A stretch of DNA of 64,000 bases, from NCBI GenBank assembly GCA_033977485.1, contig CM066988.1, positions 30,686,001-30,750,000 on the forward strand. Direction: 5' to 3'. Shown here one piece after another: positions 35,201 to 45,483 of the stretch. The number at the start of each line of letters is the position of its first letter. The first letter of the stretch is position 1. Made by a program: the position numbers and the translations under genes. Source of the DNA: Hydrangea macrophylla (Eukaryota > Streptophyta > Magnoliopsida > Cornales > Hydrangeaceae). Under the pieces are notes generated by a model. That model was not told where the DNA came from. It ran no database searches and saw only the letters and a list, made by a program, of their open reading frames with translations.

Positions 35201-35516
35201 CAAGAAGCCACTTCCCTCGTTCAAGTCAGATGTTTTTGCATTTGGAGTCATTTTGTTGGAACTATTAACTGGCAAATGTGCTGGTGATGTGGTTTCGGGT
35301 GAAGATGGAGGGGTTGATTTGACGGATTGGGTGCGTTTGAGGGTTGCTGAAGGTCGTGGGTCCGATTGTTTCGATGCTGTGTTGACACCCGAGATGGGGA
35401 ATCCAACGGCAGAGAAGGGAATGAAGGAGGTACTTGGGATAGCTCTACGGTGTATACGCTCTGTATCGGAGAGGCCAGGTATCAAGACTATATATGAGGA
35501 TCTTTCATCAATATGA
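28067..35516 (+). CDS. GHR1: GHR1-type leucine-rich-repeat receptor-like pseudokinase (three exons)
   Basis: Coding exons 28067-29132, 29770-31317 and 34933-35516 join in phase with GT/AG borders to give 1065 residues, close to Arabidopsis GHR1. In order: signal peptide (1 to about 19), LRR N-cap with SQDILALLEFKKGIKHDP, about twenty leucine-rich repeats to about 600, one membrane helix at about 635-658, a juxtamembrane region with SAEDLMASRKGSSSEI, then a kinase-like domain (about 780-1062). The ATP lysine remains (VKWL), but the catalytic HRD reads HGN and DFG reads ADYC, so it is a pseudokinase. Known GHR1 acts at the guard-cell plasma membrane downstream of abscisic acid and hydrogen peroxide and helps activate the SLAC1 anion channel. 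The ATG at 28067 was chosen because it starts the signal peptide. Intron 2 (3615 bp) carries several inserted repeats. No lesion is seen. Confidence 0.95.
32018..32164. repeat. 78 bp tandem duplication in GHR1 intron 2
   Basis: Two adjacent copies (32018-32095 and 32096-32164, the second slightly shorter) of AAGGGCCAACCAACATGCC and the following bases are nearly identical, which points to a recent duplication. Confidence 0.85.
32487..32731. mobile_element. Stowaway MITE in GHR1 intron 2
   Basis: The terminal inverted repeats CTCCCTCCGTCCCATTTTG and CAAAATGGGACGGAGGGAG are flanked by TA on both sides (32485-32486 and 32732-32733). The 245 bp length and the CTCCCTCCGTCCC ends are diagnostic of Tc1/mariner-derived Stowaway elements. 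It is non-coding. Confidence 0.9.
34424..34604. mobile_element. 181 bp inverted-repeat element in GHR1 intron 2
   Basis: The left end GAGTAATGCTATGCTTCTCA and the right end (reverse complement GAGTAATGCTAATACGCTTC) form arms of about 45 bp. It is non-coding. The target duplication is not clear, so the superfamily is unassigned. Confidence 0.65.
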
Positions 35517-36370
35517 TTGTGTTTCTTAATTCTATTTTGGTAAACTTAGACTTATGTGGGAATCAAATATAGCTCATTTGCCTTCCTTTTTTGATTAGTA
35601 GAGTGGCATTTTAGTGTGATGAGCTAATTTAATTAGCTGTGTTTGTAAAGTTGCCAAATGTATACAAACTTTTCCCCCTTTGTTTGCTGATCTTTTGATG
35701 CTGCTTTTTAATGGCTAGAACTGACCAAGTTCAGGCCGAGGAAATGGTTTCGAAGAAAGAATGTGGTCATGAAAGAGAGAACCTATCTGTGTTCAGCTTC
35801 TTCATTGGGCTGTTTCTTAGGCTTAAATTGCTTCATTATGTGATTAGTTGGTTGGTTAGTTACATTTTAAAAGGACGATGCTTGAACGGGACGATGTTTG
35901 GAAAGGGAGAGAACTGTGGTGAACCAGTTCTATAAGTTCTAGTGTTTTGTGAATGTCCATTTCTTGCGCATGAGTCCATGTTGAGTCAAATATTTATCTT
36001 AAAACTGATTGTTTGTCAAACTAACTTTAACATTGTTCTACAAAAAGAAAATCTTTTCCTAAGGTAAAGAATGGAAATTCAGTGGCACTGTAAGCTAGTT
36101 GCACTTCATTTTTTTTATTTTTTATTTTTTATTTTAAAAAGAAGTGGAGATGCAATGGTGTAGCCAGGGCATTTTGAAATACACAACATTTTACTATAGC
36201 CCCCTGGGAATGAGAATCCCCCACCCGCACACGTATAATGTTGATCCGTTAAGAATGTGGTGGTAACTTAATTTCAAAGAATGTTTTATGTCATCAAATC
36301 ACCAACTTACAGCCATTTTGTTCTCCCCACACTCGGAACCCTGTTCCTTTTTTCAGGAACAACTCCACGG

Positions 36371-36402
<32 letters not shown>

Positions 36403-36621
36403 TTTGCTCTACAAACAGGAGAAAAAGTCTGACCATGGAGGATTCATGCTCTGTTTGGCACGAGGGAACAGGGGAAGGAAGTAGGAATAACTGCAGGACG
36501 GAGGTAGCAAGGAGTCTTCCTTTCTCAACTCTTACTCCGTTTAATGTACTCCTACTCCGACTCTACCTTGTCCGTCTAATGAGAAATATCAACTCTTATT
36601 CCGTTTAATAACAATCACTCG
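35517..36621. other. GHR1 3' flank, no further gene
   Basis: It is AT-rich with poly-T/A tracts (36109-36138 and 36370-36400). The first few hundred bases are probably the 3' untranslated region. The open frame at 35711-35935 has no recognisable content. Confidence 0.5.
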
Positions 36622-36811
36622 TAGGGGTGTTAACAAAACTGATTGGATCGAACCACCCGACCGAAACGATTGGTTCGGTTGGTTTTCATCAAATATTGCA
36701 GTGTTGAAATCGAATTCCAAAAAAAAAAAAAAATTTAAAATAAAAAAAACCTCCTAAACCCAACAAAACTGATTGAACCAAATCGACCTAACCGAACTGA
36801 TGACATCCCTA
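36622..36811. mobile_element. Short non-autonomous hAT-like element
   Basis: The ends are TAGGGGTGTTAAC and GATGACATCCCTA, flanked by ATCACTCG (36614-36621) and ATCACTTC (36812-36819). This is an 8-bp target duplication with mismatches, as expected for hAT. The inside is an A-rich core between AACCGA/TCGGTT-type subterminal sequence. Confidence 0.65.
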
Positions 36812-36949
36812 ATCACTTCACCACACCTCGTTTAAGTGAAAAAAAATTCAATCTTGATAAACTACCATGCAACTTAAAAGAAAAATCATACATTATATGC
36901 TAACCACTAGGCCCGCCACCATTTAACATATCAAATAGTCTACTAGCAA

Positions 36950-36989
<40 letters not shown>

Positions 36990-37479
36990 GAGTATTTCAC
37001 AAATATGCTAACCAAAAAAAAATCTATCCAAACCCAAGTACATAATCATTCTACAAAATATCTAAACAAGAATAAGTTTAAGGGTATATTAGCAACTTTG
37101 TAGTATAATCAAGACAGGGCGGGTTTTGGTATAGTGCTTGTAAAAAATACTTTCTCGGCCCCGATTCCTATAAAATTTTGATTTTTAATTGCCAAATCCG
37201 CTCTTACTCTTATTAGATCTCCTCCAAACCCGTTCCATTAAAGATGGAGTAGAACGTGGCCCCCGACATGATTGATTTTTTTTCTTTTTGTCATTCCTAG
37301 AAGGAAGGTAAGGAGTAGAGGAAGAGAGGAGGGAACATGTCATGAACCCATTTTGGAGAATATAATAAAATAAAAAAGGAGAGAAGAAGGAGGCTGAGAG
37401 AAAAAACCGTACACAAAAGCAACAAAAAGAAACATGAATACAAACATGAATAACCCCTTCTGTTAGAAAACATGCACAT
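36812..37479. other. Intergenic, AT-rich; no gene seen
   Basis: It contains a long AT dinucleotide run at 36952-36987 and A-rich sequence. I see no coding or element structure. Confidence 0.5.
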
Positions 37480-38226
37480 TAGCACAAGGATCGGATTTAG
37501 GTTCGTTATCCAGCAGAATAGCTCGATCGGATCGAGAGCGCGTTGTTACAAGCCCGTACCTTTGAATCCTCCAACCGAGATTGCCTAGCCTCTGTGTATG
37601 CCTTGTACTTCGCTACGATCACGAGAACAACTACTAGAGAAATCCCTTAGTTCACGCGCTAAATCCCAAGCTTCTAATGTGATTAGGCTAGAGAGAGAGA
37701 GATATGGTCGAGAGGGAGAGAGAGCTCCATGGGACGCGTATGTGTGTGTGTATATATAACACATATATATATACATGCAGTAGTATAACCCTACTGGGTC
37801 TCCAATTCATGGGCCCCTTGGACACCATGTAAAGTATAATGGACCCCTGGGTCCAATGTATGTGGGTGGCCCGACCCACAATATTTCCTACATCACCCAC
37901 TCACCCATACAGGGCTTTGTGTAAAACAAATCTCTCAGACTTCAACTTTCATCATCTCTTCATACGGGAAATAGAACGTGTGACCTCACTAAAAGAAAGT
38001 ACAGCAACAGGAGGTGAGATGCTAAGTCAATCACTAAACTAACAAAACGAATCACTCAGAAGCTTCTCGTGTATTTACCTAGACTAATTCAACCACACCT
38101 GATCTAGCACATTTAATCCCTAAAAGAATAGTGCTAAACCCCAATTATGTAATGTCCAGACAATCAGTACATATACGATAGTCGTTGGCTAACTAATGAG
38201 TCACAGAACATGGTGTGTTATCGAAT
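37480..38226 (-). repeat. Copia remnant, minus strand, left piece
   Basis: The reverse complement matches 16690-17420 in scattered blocks, for example ATAACACACCATGTT, GTGACTCATTAG and GTAACAAC...CGATCCG. The piece ends at the CACTA insertion. Together with 53476-53698 and 59348-59452 it forms one older element that was split twice. It contains GA, TG and TA microsatellites (37690-37775). Confidence 0.6.
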
Positions 38227-38259
38227 TACTCTTCGACCATATGGACCAATTTCTAACGG

Positions 38260-38393
38260 ACATGTTTTAAGCTTTCTAACGGATATATCCGTTAGAAATG
38301 TGGTAAATCCGTTAGTAATCATCCTTTGTATAGACTTATATTTGTTCTAACGGATTGAAAAACAACACTAACGGATATATCCGCTGGAATATT
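38260..38393. repeat. CACTA left subterminal repeats
   Basis: Copies of CTAACGGA and of the palindrome CTAACGGATATATCCGTTAG, or parts of it, occur in both orientations. These are presumed binding sites of the TNPA-like protein. Confidence 0.8.
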
Positions 38394-38464
38394 TTATACC
38401 AAAATTAAATGTATAATACAAAAAGAAGAAAAAAAGAAAAATAAAAGTAGTACTTTTTGTGGTT

Positions 38465-38723
38465 GTACCGGTTCATAAAAACTTTGAGAAAGTTAGGGTA
38501 AAAATGTAATTTCGCCTTATGTTAGCCTATTAGTTCATATAAAAGTTAGGGTAAAAATCTTCATTCCTCTCCTTGTTGGTGAGAGTGAGACCAAGGGTCC
38601 CTAGCCGTCCAAGTTGCCTGGAGTCGCCGCCTGAGGTAGCGTCAGCCTGAGGTCGCGCCACCGCCTAGATCTGCCACCGCCGTCGCCGCTTGGAGCATCG
38701 CTTGCTGCTGTCCCGTTTCCCTC
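38465..38723 (+). promoter_or_regulatory. CACTA promoter and first-exon leader, cut by the gypsy insertion
   Basis: A TATA-like CATATAAAAG lies at 38537-38546. The GC-rich stretch 38580-38723 (GTCGCCGCC repeats) looks like a leader exon. It stops at the gypsy insertion and resumes at 47544 with ATACGCGAG|GTAATG, a plausible donor. The gypsy element thus separates the CACTA promoter from its genes. Confidence 0.45.
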
Positions 38724-40724
38724 TGTCACGACCCATCCCGTTACGCGCAGAAATAGGACACGTGGCACGCCATCAAGGTAGCAGCGGAAAACATTATTAA
38801 AATCCATTAAAATCAGAGTTATAAAAAGTTATGTTCAATTGAAACCTGTCCAAAGGAACACAGTTTTGAAAACAGAGGTTCAGTCGACTGTGCTAGGGTC
38901 CAGTCGACTGTGCCTGGCAGAAACCAAAACTCACATTTCTAAACAGAGGTCCAGTCGACTGATCAGGGAACCCAGTCGACTGCACTGGTTACTATTTGGA
39001 TCAGTAGCTAAAATAGCATAGTGTCCAGTCGACTGATGTAGGGTCCAGTCGACTGCTCATATTACTATTAACTTTCAGTGTCTAAACCCCACGGGATCCA
39101 GTCAACTGCTTCATGGTCCAGTCGACTGCTCACCTGCTGGGCAGCCCTGTGTGAAATAATACAACTCATGCTTCTCCACCTCAATAATAACTACAACTAC
39201 CACTGAATTGCAACATTTTAAAACACAACTACCGGAGTTTAATTACAAGATTTCCGTACTACGAAACTAATCCATGAATTCTATTACAACATTTGACAAT
39301 TTACCAATCCTTACACAAGTTTAGGATTTAAACAAAAACATATACAATTGTGGTTTCCCGGCGTTCCTCGGCCTCACTCATCACTCTTCTTCTTATCTTT
39401 CTTCTTACCTGCAATGGAGTAAATCTCCACTGCTCAGCTATATGCTAGTGCACAAGTCTAACATATGCAATATATAACAAAACATGCTTTAATTTCATAA
39501 ATCATATCAATAGTCTCTAGGGAGAAAAATACGCCTTCATCCGGTAGCGGCAAGTCCAAGCCTTAAACCGCGATGTCAATGGCTAGTCCAAGCCTACAAC
39601 CATTACATCTCCCACAAGTGCCATGGCAAGTCCAAGCCTTAAACCATGCACAGTAGCCGTCGCTACTAAAATTCTCAAACAACGAGAAGCTTACTCCGGC
39701 ATGAATTTGTATAAGACCCCCCTTTGACCCACATAGATAACTCAACGTGCTCGCGTAAATTTAGACATGCTTTTCACAATTTAGCGCGTGCATAATTAAT
39801 GGGCCTACAAATAACACATAGATTGTGCCCGGATCTCAATTTCGTCGTCGAAATATAAAGCATGCATTTCACAAGTTAAAACTTCACACCTCGTGCGATT
39901 TCCCAGAAACTTTGAAGGATCGACTAGGAGGCCAATTAATCGTCGGATTTCGAATTTGAGACGATTCCTACAAGTTTTACTGGGTTTTTCCCAAAAGTCT
40001 AGAATTAAGATTTTTACAAAAATTGGCCAAACACGGCCTAAGTAGTATCAAAACGTAGATCTTACCTCCACGAGTTTAAATCTTGAATTTTGGTGAAAAT
40101 CAGACGGACGAAAGGTCGCCGATCGTCGTCGCAAAGTCCGTTGGCTCCAATCTTCCTTCTCTCTCCTCTCTCTAGATATTTTCTAACTTTTTAAGAAGTG
40201 AAATCTTATCCTCAACTATTTATAGAAAATCTTTTCGGAATTTGTGTTTACCTCCCCGCAAGTTTCTCAAAACTTCTAATTAACCCCTGAAACTTTGCAC
40301 ACGTCCATTTTATGTCTTTACGAGTGAAAATTATAAATTTCAACAGTTTCCGACTAAGTCTCGTTTGGGTCCAAAAATAACGTTTGAAAACTAAATTATG
40401 TGGAATCTCTACATCACCTATCTTTTTATTTAACGTGTCACTCACGTTCTCACCACAGTTCTCAAATAGTACATAACAATATCAAAATTACCAAAAATTA
40501 CACTACACAGTATAATTCACTATTCACAAAATACCAGATAAGTCAAATAACATTTAAATCTTATAAATGTCATTTACTCGTGCCAATGAAAATCTCAATT
40601 ACCAATTTCCTCGTGTCCTTACTGACACCTCACCGTTGACCACAATCAACCACTTATCCTCATTTATCATATATAGATGATATCATTCATGATAAAACTA
40701 TGAAATTCTGGAACGGGCATGGCA
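38724..40724 (-). repeat. 3' LTR of the Tekay/Del-like element
   Basis: 2001 bp. It is highly similar to 45484-47538 but lacks a 29 bp segment present there near position 45538. A TATA-like CTATAAATAG on the minus strand near 40219-40228 puts most of the left part in the transcript. Confidence 0.93.
38881..39128. repeat. Paired CAGTCGACTG array, left LTR
   Basis: Eight copies form four pairs: 38881/38901, 38952/38973, 39026/39046 and 39099/39119. Spacing within a pair is 20-21 bp, and pairs repeat every 71-74 bp. Seven copies are perfect palindromes; the seventh reads CAGTCAACTG. Confidence 0.95.
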
Positions 40725-40791
40725 ACTCTCCCCTCCAAACAGGAAGTTTGTCCCTAAACTTATACCTCATACTTCGAACAAGTACGGATAC

Positions 40792-43700
40792 TCATTCCTT
40801 GTCTTCCTCACTTTCCCATGTAGCTTTTTCCACCGTGTGACTACGCCACAATACTTTTACCATCGGAATCGTCTTAGTTCTTAAGACTTGTTCTTTTCGA
40901 TCTAGAATCTCTACCGGTTGTTCCACATAAGTCAAGTCTCTCTGAATCTGTAGCGATTCAGATACAATGATCTTACTCGTATCAGTCATACAACGTCTCA
41001 ACATAGACATGTGAAACACGTTGTGCACAAATGATAACTCAACTGATAAAGCCAATCGGTAAGCCACCGGCCCTACTCTCTCTAGAACCTCAAACGGTCC
41101 TATGAATTTTGGGTTAAGTTTCCCTCGTTTTCCAAATCGTACAATGCCTTTCGACGGCGATACTCGTAAGTAAACAAAGTCACCTACTTTGAACGTCATC
41201 GGTCGCCGTTTCGAGTCTGCATAACTTTTATAACGGCTCTGAGCTACCTTAAGTCGCTCCTGAATCAACTTCACCTTCTCAGTAGTCACCTGTATTAACT
41301 CAGGTCCTAGTAACTTCCTTTCTCCAACCTCAGTCCAACAAACCGGTGATCGACATTTACGCCCATACAAAGCTTCATATGGTGCCATACCAATACTTGA
41401 CTGAAATTCGTTGTTATAAGCAAATTCAATTAACAGCAAGTGGTGCTCCCAATCATTCCCAAAGTCTAATATACACAATCTCAACATATCTTCCAAGGTC
41501 TGAATCATACGCTCTGACTGTCCGTCGGTCTGAGGATGAAATACGGTACTGAAACTTAACTTCGTACCCATAGCTTTTTGTAAACTTCCCTAAAACCTCG
41601 ACGTAAAACTACTATCACGATCTGATACAATCACCGCTGGAACCCCATGTAGTCTTACAATCTCTTTCACATATAACTCCGCTAACCTCGCAGGCTTAGT
41701 CATCTTGATCGGTAGAAAATAAGCTGACTTTGTTAATCGGTCAACTATTACCCAAATCTTATCATTCTTATTAGATGATCGCGGAAATCCCGAAACAAAA
41801 TCCATCGTAATGTCATCCCATTTCCATTCTGACACAGGTAAAGGTTGTAATAATCCGGCAGGTACTTGTCTCTCTGCTTTCACTTGCTGACATGCCGAAC
41901 ATTCAGAAACATACTTAGCGACTTCATGCTTCATACCCTTCCACCAGAAATTTTTTCGCAAGTTTCGATATATTTTGTTGCTTCCCGGATGTACTGAATA
42001 TCGAGTGCTATGTGATTCTTCTATAATCCTCTCTTTCAAGCCTTTCACATTCGGTACACATAATCGATTTTCCAGTTTCAACGTTCCTTGTTCTAATACG
42101 AAATCAGGTCGCTTTCCTAAAGGTATCTCGTCTCTCATTCTGCATAAGTAGACATCGTTAAACTGTTCTTTCTTGATCTAATCAATAATATCTGAGTGTG
42201 CTATGATCGCCATCATTACACCACCACTAGTCTCGAGAATTACATCCAATTCTAATCGTTCCATCTCCTTTACCAATTCTTTTTGTTGAGTTAGTTCGTT
42301 GGCTAAGTTCCTTGATGTTTTCCGGCTTAGGGCATCGGCCACCACATTAGCCTTCCCCGGGTGATACTCTATCGAAAGATCGTAATCCTTCATCAATTCT
42401 AACCATCTTCTTTGTCTCATATTCAAATCCCGTTGGGTGAAAATGTATTTCAAACTCTTGTGGTCTGTGAATATCTCACACTTTTCCCCGTACAAGTAAT
42501 GTCTCCAAATTTTCAAAGCATGAATCACTGCGGCCAATTCAAGATCATGAGTCGGATAATTTACCTCGTGTGTCTTTAGCTGTCTAGAAGCGTAAGCAAT
42601 CACCTTGCCACATTGCATAAGCACACATCCCAAACCTTGATGCGAAGCATCACTATAGATTACAAAGCCTTCGGTTCAGGATGGTATTGTGAAAATAGGT
42701 GCCCTTGTCAACCTTGACTTCAATTCCTGAAAACTGTCTTCACATTCTTGACTCCATTCAAAGGTAATCCCTTTCCTCATCAGCTTGGTCATAGGTAAAG
42801 AAATCTTCGAGAAGTGCTCAATAAAACGGCGGTAATATCTTGGTAATCCCAAGAAACTTCGAATTTCAGGTACAGATGTCGGTCTTTGCCAATTTGATAC
42901 AGCTTCTACTTTGGGAGGATCAACTGAAACTCCATTCTTGTAAATCACGTGACCAAGAAAAGTAATACTAGGTAACCAAAAATCACATTTCTTGAATTTA
43001 CCAAATAATTGCTTCTCTCGCAATCTCTGAAGTATCAACCTCAAGTGGTTCTCGTGTTCTATCTCACTCGGTGAATAGATAAGAATATTATCTATGAATA
43101 CAATCACAAAGTCATCTAGATAGTCTTTAAAGACTCGGTTCATAAGATCTATGAACGCGGCTGGTGCATTTGTATCTCCAAATGGCATGACTAAGAACTC
43201 ATAATGTCCGTAGCGCGTTCTGAAAGCAGTTTTCTCGACGTCTTCGGCCCTCACTTTTAACTGATGGTAACCCGATCTCAAATCTATCTTCGAAAATACT
43301 TGAGTCCCACGAAGTTGATCAAATAGATCATCAATTCGCGGCAGTGGATACTTATTCTTAATTATCAACTTGTTCAACTCTCGGTAGTCGACGCACATAC
43401 GCATTGAACCATCTTTCTTCTTTACGAACAACACTGGAGCTCCCCACGGCGAAATACTTGGTCGAATGAAACCCTTGTCAAGTAGCTCTTGTAGTTGGAT
43501 TTTCAGCTCTTTCAATTCTATGGGTGCCATTCTATACGGTGTCTTTGATACGGGTCTTGAGTCTGGCATAACCTCAATAGTGAACTCAACCTCTCTCTAA
43601 ATAAGAACATCTGGTAGGTTATCAGGAAATACATCTGGATATTCTCATACTATCGGAATGTCTTCTACTTTTAATTCGGTCGCTGAGACATCAGTCACTG

Positions 43701-43845
43701 AACATAGGAATCCTTGACATCCCTTTTTCAATAACCTTCCCGCTCGGATAGTTGAAATCAAATACGGCGGCGGTATAACCCCACTCTCTTGGAAACAAAA
43801 GTTTCCATGTACCGGTGATAAAAAAATTAACCTCTTTCCGTTCAC
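40792..43845 (-). pseudogene. pol: Gypsy pol: reverse transcriptase, RNase H, integrase, chromodomain-like end (broken)
   Basis: Reverse transcriptase runs from about 43500 to 42950 on the minus strand ([22 protein letters not shown]). Its catalytic FIDD reads FIDN, losing an essential aspartate, and the MPFGLTNAP motif reads MPFGDTNAP. RNase H ends near ADALSRKTS. Integrase has the zinc domain near 42010-41880 and acidic residues in WDDITMDFV and VSDRDSSF. The C-terminal stretch around [15 protein letters not shown] and VLWRSH resembles the chromodomain-like end of Tekay/Del. In-frame stops lie at 42676-42678, 42178-42180 and 41590-41592, and more occur before the first reverse transcriptase motif. 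It is in a different frame from gag-protease. Confidence 0.92.
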
Positions 43846-45280
43846 AGTCTATTGTGGCTTGGTTAAGGGCTAACCAATCCATTCCCACTATCACATCGAA
43901 ATGGTTCACCACAATCGGTATAAGGTCTACGTTTATCAACTTCTCGCCTAGTTTAATCTTACAGTTCTTATATATGGTAGACGTCGTTATTGATTTACTA
44001 AGTGGCACAGCAATAGACAGTTCATATCCTAACGGTGCCGATTCAACATTCAAATGTTCAACAAAAGCATGCGATACAAATGAATGCGTAGATCCCGAGT
44101 CGACAAGTATGCGTGCTAAGTGTGAACATACAAGCACCATACCTGAGACTACTGTCTCTGAAGCAGTCATGTCTCCTGGATTCATCTGATATGCTCTTCC
44201 TTGACGTTGTTTCGTCCTTTGTCCCCCGTCATTGGATTGTCTAGGCTTCGACCCACTAGAAGCCATAGAACTAGTTCCTTGCTGAGGATAATTCCTCGGG
44301 CAATCCTTGGCTTAGTGCCCAAATACTCCACAGTCATAACACTTGCCTCTCATGTCGGGTGTTGAATTAGTGCTACCCCTGCCTTGGTTCCTGTTCTGGG
44401 GTTTGGTCATAAAACATCGGCCTGAGTGTAGTCGGTTGCAAAATGAACACAACGGTATGTTACTTGGCGTTCTCCTGAAATCACTGAAACTAGAACCAGA
44501 GCCTCTTTGAAACGGCCTCTTAAAAGATCCTCCTTGGTTCCTATCACCACCCTCATTGCTTCGTTTACCATGCTGGTTCTGCCTCGACCTTTCCATTCCA
44601 CTCTCGGCCACTAGTGTCGTTTGTTGTACTGCCACCACAGTCGAATGTTCGTAGGTTTCCACCCTTAGACGAAGATTTTCCCTTAAACCCTCTTCGAATT
44701 TCCTTGCCCTATCTTCCTCCTCTGGCACGGAACCCTTTCCAAATCTCAACAAAGCGTTGTACTTGGAAGTATATTCGATTACAGTCATATCTCCCTGCTT
44801 CAAGTTATCAAACTCTCTCTTCTTTGCATTGTAGGCGGCTCGCAGAAAGAACCGGCGATTGAATTTCGCCTTGAACCCCTCCCAAGTAATTGGTGCTCCT
44901 TGATCTAGAAAATTTACCCACCAGTTCTGGGCTTCACCCTTCAGCATATCACTTGCATTTTCCATTTTCTCCCTGTCGTTCATCGGAATTGATCGGAAAA
45001 TCCTCTCCATGTCCATAATCCAATGTTCTGCGAGCGTTGGATCGGGTGTCCCATGAAATTCCATTGGTTTCTTTCGAGCGAATTGTTCGGATACGGATCT
45101 TATGCCTCTAGTTTCGGGTGCGGGTGCATGCACTACAGTTATTGGTTCCACTTCGATTTGGGGCGTGGGAGGTAGTCGCTCCGCTATATTCCGTATCATT
45201 TCCCCCATATTCCCCATTATTTTTGCCATTTCATTCATACGGCGAGTGTGTGGCGATAGTTCTCGCTCTTCGCCACTCAT
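43691..45280 (-). pseudogene. gag: Gypsy gag and aspartic protease (broken)
   Basis: The start is the ATG at 45280-45278, about 200 bp after the primer-binding site. Gag holds the KFNRRFFLRAAYNAKKREF and FDNLKQGDMTVIEYTSKYN motifs and a CX2CX4HX4C knuckle (C-YD-C-GVFG-H). A TAA at 44312-44314 falls inside the knuckle before its last cysteine. The same frame continues into the protease, whose active site reads LVDSGSTHSFVS, with IVGMDWL further on. A frameshift near 43740-43830 moves the rest into the pol frame. Confidence 0.9.
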
Positions 45281-45466
45281 GATTACAATCCTGTAGTTCT
45301 CGATGCATAAACACTATGCATGTACAATAATAACAATAGCATGTATGTAAAACAACATACATATGCATCAAACATCTCTAATATGTATGGATGCAATCGA
45401 GAACATGAGTTAAATCACTCAACACTCCACTCATCGTCGAACGTTCCCAAAGTTTTGTTACCTATA

Positions 45467-45478
45467 GCTCTGATACCA
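45467..45478 (-). other. Primer-binding site of the Tekay/Del-like element
   Basis: GCTCTGATACCA on the plus strand is the complement of TGGTATCAGAGC, which pairs with the 3' end of initiator-methionine tRNA. It lies six bases inside the 5' LTR. Confidence 0.9.
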
Positions 45479-45483
45479 CTAAA

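Noticed and set aside
35711..35935. Small gene downstream of GHR1
   Set aside because: It lies in the presumed 3' flank, with no domain, no promoter and ordinary composition.
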